DNA of 9,131 nt, from assembly GCA_030838025.1 (NCBI GenBank), contig JAUTXM010000121.1:1-9131 (forward strand), given 5' to 3'. A program made the position numbers and the translations under genes. Position 1 is the first letter of the stretch; every line of letters starts with the position of its first letter. Positions 5,623 through 9,131 of this stretch are shown piece after piece. The stretch is from Acidimicrobiaceae bacterium. GTDB taxonomy: Bacteria > Actinomycetota > Acidimicrobiia > Acidimicrobiales > Palsa-688. Under the pieces are notes generated by a model. The model was not told where the DNA came from, did not search any database, and was given only the letters and a program-made list of their open reading frames with translations.

Positions 5623-7454
5623 TGCACGTCATCGCGACGGCCGGTCACGTCGACCACGGCAAGTCGACCCTCGTACTGGCGCTCACGGGGATGGATCCCG
5701 ACCGTTTCGCCGAGGAGAAGGCTCGTGGTCTCACCATCGACCTGGGATTCGCCTGGACCACGCTGCCATCGGGCCGGGGCGTGGCCTTCGTCGACGTCCC
5801 CGGCCACGTGCGTTTCATCCGCAACATGCTGGCCGGGGTGGGCGCGGTCGACGCCTGTCTGTTCGTCGTGGCGGCCACCGAGGTCTGGAAACCCCAATCC
5901 GAGGAACACCTGCGCATCCTGGAACTGCTCGGCATCACCCACGGCGTGATCGCACTGACCAAGGTCGGCCTGGTCGACGAGGAATGGCGCGAGTTGGCCG
6001 CCCTCGAGATTGCCGACCGCGTCGCCGGGACGTTCCTGGAGCACGCCGCCGTCATCCCGGTCGACGCCCCCACCGGCACCGGCCTCGACGACTTGCGGGC
6101 CGCCCTGGACCAACTGGCGGCCGCGACGCCCACGTCGCCCGATCTCGACCGCCCCCGACTGTGGGTCGACCGGTCCTTCGCAGCCAAAGGCTCGGGCACC
6201 GTCGTCACCGGCACCCTCACGGGCGGCACCATTTCGGTCGACGACGAGCTCAGCGTCGTGACCGCGGCAAAGGGGGGGAAAGGAACTCCGGTTCGGGTGC
6301 GGGGGCTGCAAAGCCATCAGCTCCCCCGCCAGTCGGTCGGGCCCGGCCACCGCATCGCGGTCAACCTCACGGGTGTCCACCACGGCGACGTCCGCAGGGG
6401 CGACGCACTCGTCCGGGCGAGGCAGTGGGCGCCGACGACCACCTTCGACGCGACGCTGCACGTCCTGGAGGCCCTCGACCACGAGGTCTCCCGCCGGGGC
6501 GCCTACCTGCTCTACGCCGGGTCGGGCGAGTATCCGGTACGGGTCCGTGTCATCGGCGGTGGGGACGGCATCATCACGCCGGGCCGCGACGGCCTGATCC
6601 GCTGCCATCTTCCGGTGGCGTTGCCCCTCCTGCCGGGCGACCGGTATGTGCTCCGGGAAAGCGGGCGCTCCGAAACCGTCGGCGGTGGGGAGGTCCTCGA
6701 CGTGGCGCCGGTCCTGCCGGCATCGAAGGCCCGGCCGAACCGTTCGGTCGACCGGGTCATCGCGGAGCGGGGCTGGATCGATGCTGCTGTCCTCGAACAG
6801 GTGACCGGCGAGCGTCGTGCCGCGGTGGTCGGGCGCTGGGTCGTTTCCCCGGCCGCCCTGGCCGAGGCCCAGCAAGGGGTCGTCGACGCCGTCGGCGCGG
6901 CCGGACCTCTCGGGCTCGACCTGGCGACCCTCGACACCCGCCAACGCGCCGCCCTGGTCACACTGGCCGACAAGGTGGTGGTGCACAACGGGCGGGTCTG
7001 GGCGGCAACCCCACCCGGCCAACCTGGTCACGCCGGACCAGGGGGACCCGGGACGGCCGGGGGACCTGCGGGGGCCGCGGGGCCCACGGCCGACCCGATG
7101 GCCGCGCAACTGTCCGAGCATCCGTGGCTGGCAGCCGTCCGCGCCGCACGATGGGCGCCCCCCACGACCGACGGTGTCGACCGCCAGCTCGTACGAGAGC
7201 TCGTCCGGCGAGGCCTGGTAATCGAGCGCGACGGCGTGCACTTCGCGGCCGAGGCGGTCGATGACGCCGCCGTGGTCGTGGCCCGACTGCTCGCCCAGGC
7301 ACCTGACGGGGTCACGGTGGCCGACGTGCGCACCGCCCTCGGCATCACCCGCAAGCACGTCTTACCCCTGCTGGCTCAGCTCGACGCGACCGGAGTGACC
7401 CGTCGCCGCGGTGACCTGCGCATCGCCGGGCCCCGGCTTCCGCAGGAGTCCTGA
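5622..7454 (+). CDS. selB: Selenocysteine-specific translation elongation factor SelB
   Basis: SelB is a GTPase that carries Sec-tRNA(Sec) to the ribosome at UGA codons followed by a SECIS hairpin. The 610-residue product starts with an EF-Tu-like G domain: G1 GHVDHGKS (8-15), G2 region RGLTIDLGF (35-43), G3 DVPGH (58-62) and G4 TKVG (113-116). Domain II follows with DRSFAAKGSGTVVTGTL (183-199), then domain III with RVRGLQSHQ (225-233) and AVNLTGVHHGD (246-256). The C-terminal half holds winged-helix repeats. The last (about 546-605, ending RKHVLPLLAQLDATGVTRRRGD) matches the SECIS-binding WH4 domain of E. coli SelB. Two oddities are seen: G4 lacks the usual Asp, and a Gly/Pro/Ala-rich collagen-like stretch (about 463-490) separates winged-helix units. 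The ATG overlaps the selA stop by one base, so the two are co-translated. Confidence 0.96.
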   Translation: MHVIATAGHVDHGKSTLVLALTGMDPDRFAEEKARGLTIDLGFAWTTLPSGRGVAFVDVPGHVRFIRNMLAGVGAVDACLFVVAATEVWKPQSEEHLRILELLGITHGVIALTKVGLVDEEWRELAALEIADRVAGTFLEHAAVIPVDAPTGTGLDDLRAALDQLAAATPTSPDLDRPRLWVDRSFAAKGSGTVVTGTLTGGTISVDDELSVVTAAKGGKGTPVRVRGLQSHQLPRQSVGPGHRIAVNLTGVHHGDVRRGDALVRARQWAPTTTFDATLHVLEALDHEVSRRGAYLLYAGSGEYPVRVRVIGGGDGIITPGRDGLIRCHLPVALPLLPGDRYVLRESGRSETVGGGEVLDVAPVLPASKARPNRSVDRVIAERGWIDAAVLEQVTGERRAAVVGRWVVSPAALAEAQQGVVDAVGAAGPLGLDLATLDTRQRAALVTLADKVVVHNGRVWAATPPGQPGHAGPGGPGTAGGPAGAAGPTADPMAAQLSEHPWLAAVRAARWAPPTTDGVDRQLVRELVRRGLVIERDGVHFAAEAVDDAAVVVARLLAQAPDGVTVADVRTALGITRKHVLPLLAQLDATGVTRRRGDLRIAGPRLPQES

Positions 7455-7499
7455 CACAACTGCCGAAGGTTGGGCAAGAAAGGGCCGCGCCATGCCGAC

Positions 7500-7508
7500 A
7501 GGTAGGAG
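7500..7508 (+). promoter_or_regulatory. Ribosome binding site for the VC0807-like gene
   Basis: The purine-rich aggtaggag runs straight into the ATG at 7509; its first agg is 6 nt from the start codon. It supports this start over the out-of-frame ATG at 7492. The whole 54-bp gap after selB holds no clear promoter or terminator, so co-transcription with selAB is plausible. Confidence 0.5.
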
Positions 7509-8171
7509 ATGGCTGCGGCGACCAACCTCCTCCGATTGCTGCTGCCGGTCCGAAGCGTCGTGCGCCACGCCGGCCCGCACCTGCTCGAGGCGACGCTCGG
7601 CCCGACGGCCTGCTTTCTCACCGGTCGCGCACTCTGGGGAGTAAACGGGGCGCTGGCGCTGGCCCTTGGATGGACCGGTGCCTGCATGGCGCTTCGCCAG
7701 CTGCGGGGCCGGCGGATGACCGGCCTGCTGGTTATCGGGATGACGACGCTCATCCTGCGCGCCGGCGTCTCCCTGGCGTTGCATTCGGAACGCGCCTACC
7801 TCATCGCACCCGCGCTGGTGACGATCGTGATGGGGCTCGTGTACATCGTCTCGGCGGCGGGCGCCAAACCGCTGCTCGGCCGGGTGATCGGCGATCTCGT
7901 TCCCTCTTCCTGGATCGACACCGACGACCCCGGCACCGCCCGCCTGTGCCGGATCGGCTCGGTGGTCTGGGGCGGCGAACAGATCGTCTCCGCCGTGATC
8001 TCCCTTGGAATGATCCTGCGGGTTTCGCCTACGACCTATGTCATGGTCCACGAACTGGTGTCGTGGACGACCTGCCTGCTCGTGGTCGGCACGTTCGTGC
8101 CCTTTTTCTGGTCGGACCTGCGCTCGATCTGGCAGAAGCGCCGCGCCGCGCCGACTTTGGTACGGATCTGA
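7509..8171 (+). CDS. Six-helix membrane protein, VC0807-like
   Basis: This 220-residue integral membrane protein has about six hydrophobic segments, near residues 24-38, 44-62, 71-90, 97-115, 152-171 and 178-200. The pattern of a GP near the first helix, a short basic loop (RQLRGRR, 63-69) followed by a TGLLVIGMTTLILR helix, and a GAKPLLGRVIGDLVP segment (118-132) resembles the VC0807 family of conserved bacterial membrane proteins, whose function is not established. The C-terminus is basic (QKRRAAPTLVRI). It lies 54 bp after selB on the same strand and may share its transcript, but nothing in the protein suggests a role in selenium metabolism. The family assignment is by recall of the pattern and is only moderately sure. 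Confidence 0.7.
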   Translation: MAAATNLLRLLLPVRSVVRHAGPHLLEATLGPTACFLTGRALWGVNGALALALGWTGACMALRQLRGRRMTGLLVIGMTTLILRAGVSLALHSERAYLIAPALVTIVMGLVYIVSAAGAKPLLGRVIGDLVPSSWIDTDDPGTARLCRIGSVVWGGEQIVSAVISLGMILRVSPTTYVMVHELVSWTTCLLVVGTFVPFFWSDLRSIWQKRRAAPTLVRI

Positions 8172-8174
8172 GGC

Positions 8175-8240
8175 TCTGGTGGGGGTTTGACACCCCACAC
8201 GGGTGCAAAATCCGCACCAAAGACCCAAAGCCGCACCAGA
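8175..8240. other. Nested inverted repeats after the VC0807-like gene (branched hairpin or terminator)
   Basis: The 99-bp gap between convergent genes contains several complementary segments. tctggtg (8175-8181) pairs with caccaga (8234-8240). Inside this, gggg (8182-8185) pairs with cccc (8193-8196), and ggtgc (8202-8206) pairs with gcacc (8214-8218) around a 7-nt loop. An alternative to the outer stem is a local 6-bp hairpin, gtgggg/ccccac (8179-8184 and 8193-8198). The word ccgcacca also repeats at 8212-8219 and 8231-8238 (19-bp period). There is no T-tract. It is probably a terminator region; a small structured RNA is possible. Confidence 0.35.
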
Positions 8241-8270
8241 ATCACGGGTAACCGGCGTTTCCCAGCGTGA

Positions 8271-9131
8271 CTACGAAGCCGGCTCCTGGCGCTGGCCGCG
8301 GGGGACGTGACGGGCGAGGCGACGGGCGAAGCCGGGACCAGCGTCGCCTTTTCCCCCTTCTTCTTGGTCCTCCTCCTCCTCCAACTCACCAGCCAGCTTG
8401 GCCACGGCGATCGAGTTGGTGAGGATGGCACCGAAGGCGTCGGGGTCGGCCAGGAGCCACGAGTGCCGTCCCTCCACCACCTCACCCTCGGAGCCGATCG
8501 CACGGCACAGGGCGGCGAACGACGCTCGGGGGATGACCGTGTCGTGGTCGCCCCACAGGACCACGACGGGTAGCTCCCGGCGCTTGAGCTCCTGCAGTTC
8601 GGCGAGGAGGTCGGCGTGGCGGACCAGGTTGACGACGTTGAGCAGGCCGAGCGGGTTGCGGAGCAGGTTGGGAACCGCGTCCTCGACGATGATCGGCAGC
8701 ATCCGCCGCAGGTAGCGGACCGGTACCAGATCGTCGGGCGGATGGAACGGCCAGGTCCACGGGGGCCGGGAGGTGGCGGCGTGCACGAGGTTCCCGAATG
8801 ACCAGGTCGTGCCGCCGACCGAGTTGATCAGGACGAGGTAGCGGACTCGCTCGGGGTGATCGTGGGCCAGCTTGATGGCGACGCCGCCGCCGAAGCTGTG
8901 GCCGACGACGAATGCCGGCTCGTCGACCCCGACCGCGTCGAGGAAGTTGGCCACCCATTCGGCGTAGCCGTCGAAGCCGGGCGGGTGGGGCAGGTTCGGC
9001 GTCCCCCCGAAACCGGGCATGGCCGGGGCGTAGACGTGGCAGCCGAGATGGACGAGGCGTTTCAGGGCTCGGCGGTAGGAGCGCTGTCCGAGCGCCCAGC
9101 CGTGCAGGAACACCACGGCCAGGCCTTCTCC
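8271..9131 (-). CDS. Alpha/beta hydrolase (5' end off window)
   Basis: This is an alpha/beta-hydrolase-fold enzyme whose N-terminus lies beyond the right edge; 286 residues are visible, beginning GEGLAVVFLHGW. The HGW after the first strand supplies the oxyanion-hole region. The nucleophile elbow is GHSFGG (Ser79 of the visible part), the acid is probably Asp197 in LWGDHDTVIP, and the base is His223 in EGRHSWLLADP, so the triad is complete. A cap region rich in Pro and Trp (about 110-150) would set specificity. After about residue 248 comes an acidic run (ELEEEEDQEE) and then a basic, low-complexity end outside the fold. The substrate cannot be predicted; esterase, lipase and C-C hydrolase all remain open. 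It is convergent with the VC0807-like gene. Confidence 0.88.
   Translation of the reverse strand, partial: GEGLAVVFLHGWALGQRSYRRALKRLVHLGCHVYAPAMPGFGGTPNLPHPPGFDGYAEWVANFLDAVGVDEPAFVVGHSFGGGVAIKLAHDHPERVRYLVLINSVGGTTWSFGNLVHAATSRPPWTWPFHPPDDLVPVRYLRRMLPIIVEDAVPNLLRNPLGLLNVVNLVRHADLLAELQELKRRELPVVVLWGDHDTVIPRASFAALCRAIGSEGEVVEGRHSWLLADPDAFGAILTNSIAVAKLAGELEEEEDQEEGGKGDAGPGFARRLARHVPRGQRQEPAS

Noticed and set aside
5280..7358. Very long open frames overlapping selA/selB on both strands (up to 692 codons)
   Set aside because: They are by-products of extreme GC content with few stop codons. Their products are Arg/Pro/Gly-rich with no recognisable motif, while the selA and selB frames are full of conserved motifs.
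8175..8240. A tRNA or tRNA-Sec gene (selC) near selAB
   Set aside because: The outer 7-bp stem and a 5-bp arm with 7-nt loop look tRNA-like, but there is no U33-type anticodon loop, no TTCRANY T-loop, no D-arm and no CCA. At 66 nt it is also far too short for tRNA-Sec.
8169..8270. Selenocysteine readthrough of the TGA ending the VC0807-like gene, with the following hairpin as SECIS
   Set aside because: The loop is only about 13 nt after the TGA, closer than bacterial SECIS elements usually are. The extension has no redox motif such as CxxU and looks non-coding, and the protein already ends at a reasonable family length.

Overview
The window is high-GC DNA with strong G/C bias at third codon positions, GTG start codons and possible leaderless promoters. 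Gene content includes a class A penicillin-binding protein with a Thr/Pro-rich tail, a membrane-anchored trypsin-fold protein and a VC0807-like membrane protein. Together these suggest a high-GC actinobacterium (Actinomycetota), perhaps of the Acidimicrobiia type. The class-level guess is inference only; no rRNA or tRNA marker is present.

Layout, left to right. (1) On the minus strand and cut by the left edge is an ABC-transporter ATPase of the MacB/LolD type with an Ala/Gly-rich repetitive tail. (2) A divergent intergenic region of about 200 bp carries a tandem 11-bp direct repeat, as bound by OmpR/PhoB-family regulators. (3) On the plus strand is a membrane-anchored protein with a coiled coil and a trypsin/HtrA-like fold that has lost the catalytic His and Ser. 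(4) Convergent to it, on the minus strand, is a complete bifunctional class A penicillin-binding protein. (5) Divergent from that, on the plus strand, is a selA-selB pair whose stop and start overlap by one base. (6) The same strand continues with a small six-helix membrane protein of VC0807 type. (7) A 99-bp convergent intergenic region is rich in possible RNA structure. (8) On the minus strand, cut by the right edge, is an alpha/beta hydrolase.

The clearest pathway is selenocysteine incorporation. SelA converts seryl-tRNA(Sec) to selenocysteinyl-tRNA(Sec) and SelB delivers it to UGA codons marked by a SECIS hairpin. The partners selC (tRNA-Sec) and selD, and any selenoprotein gene, are not in this window. 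The other genes concern the cell envelope: peptidoglycan synthesis, an ABC export or lipid-handling ATPase, and a pseudoprotease facing the periplasm or cell wall.

The points most worth a second look are a stretch inside selA whose codon usage fits another frame, the catalytically dead protease, the PhoB-like direct repeat, a missing Asp in the SelB G4 motif, and the branched hairpin set after the VC0807-like gene. I found no CRISPR array, insertion sequence, tRNA or rRNA. No wholly new system can be demonstrated from the sequence alone.
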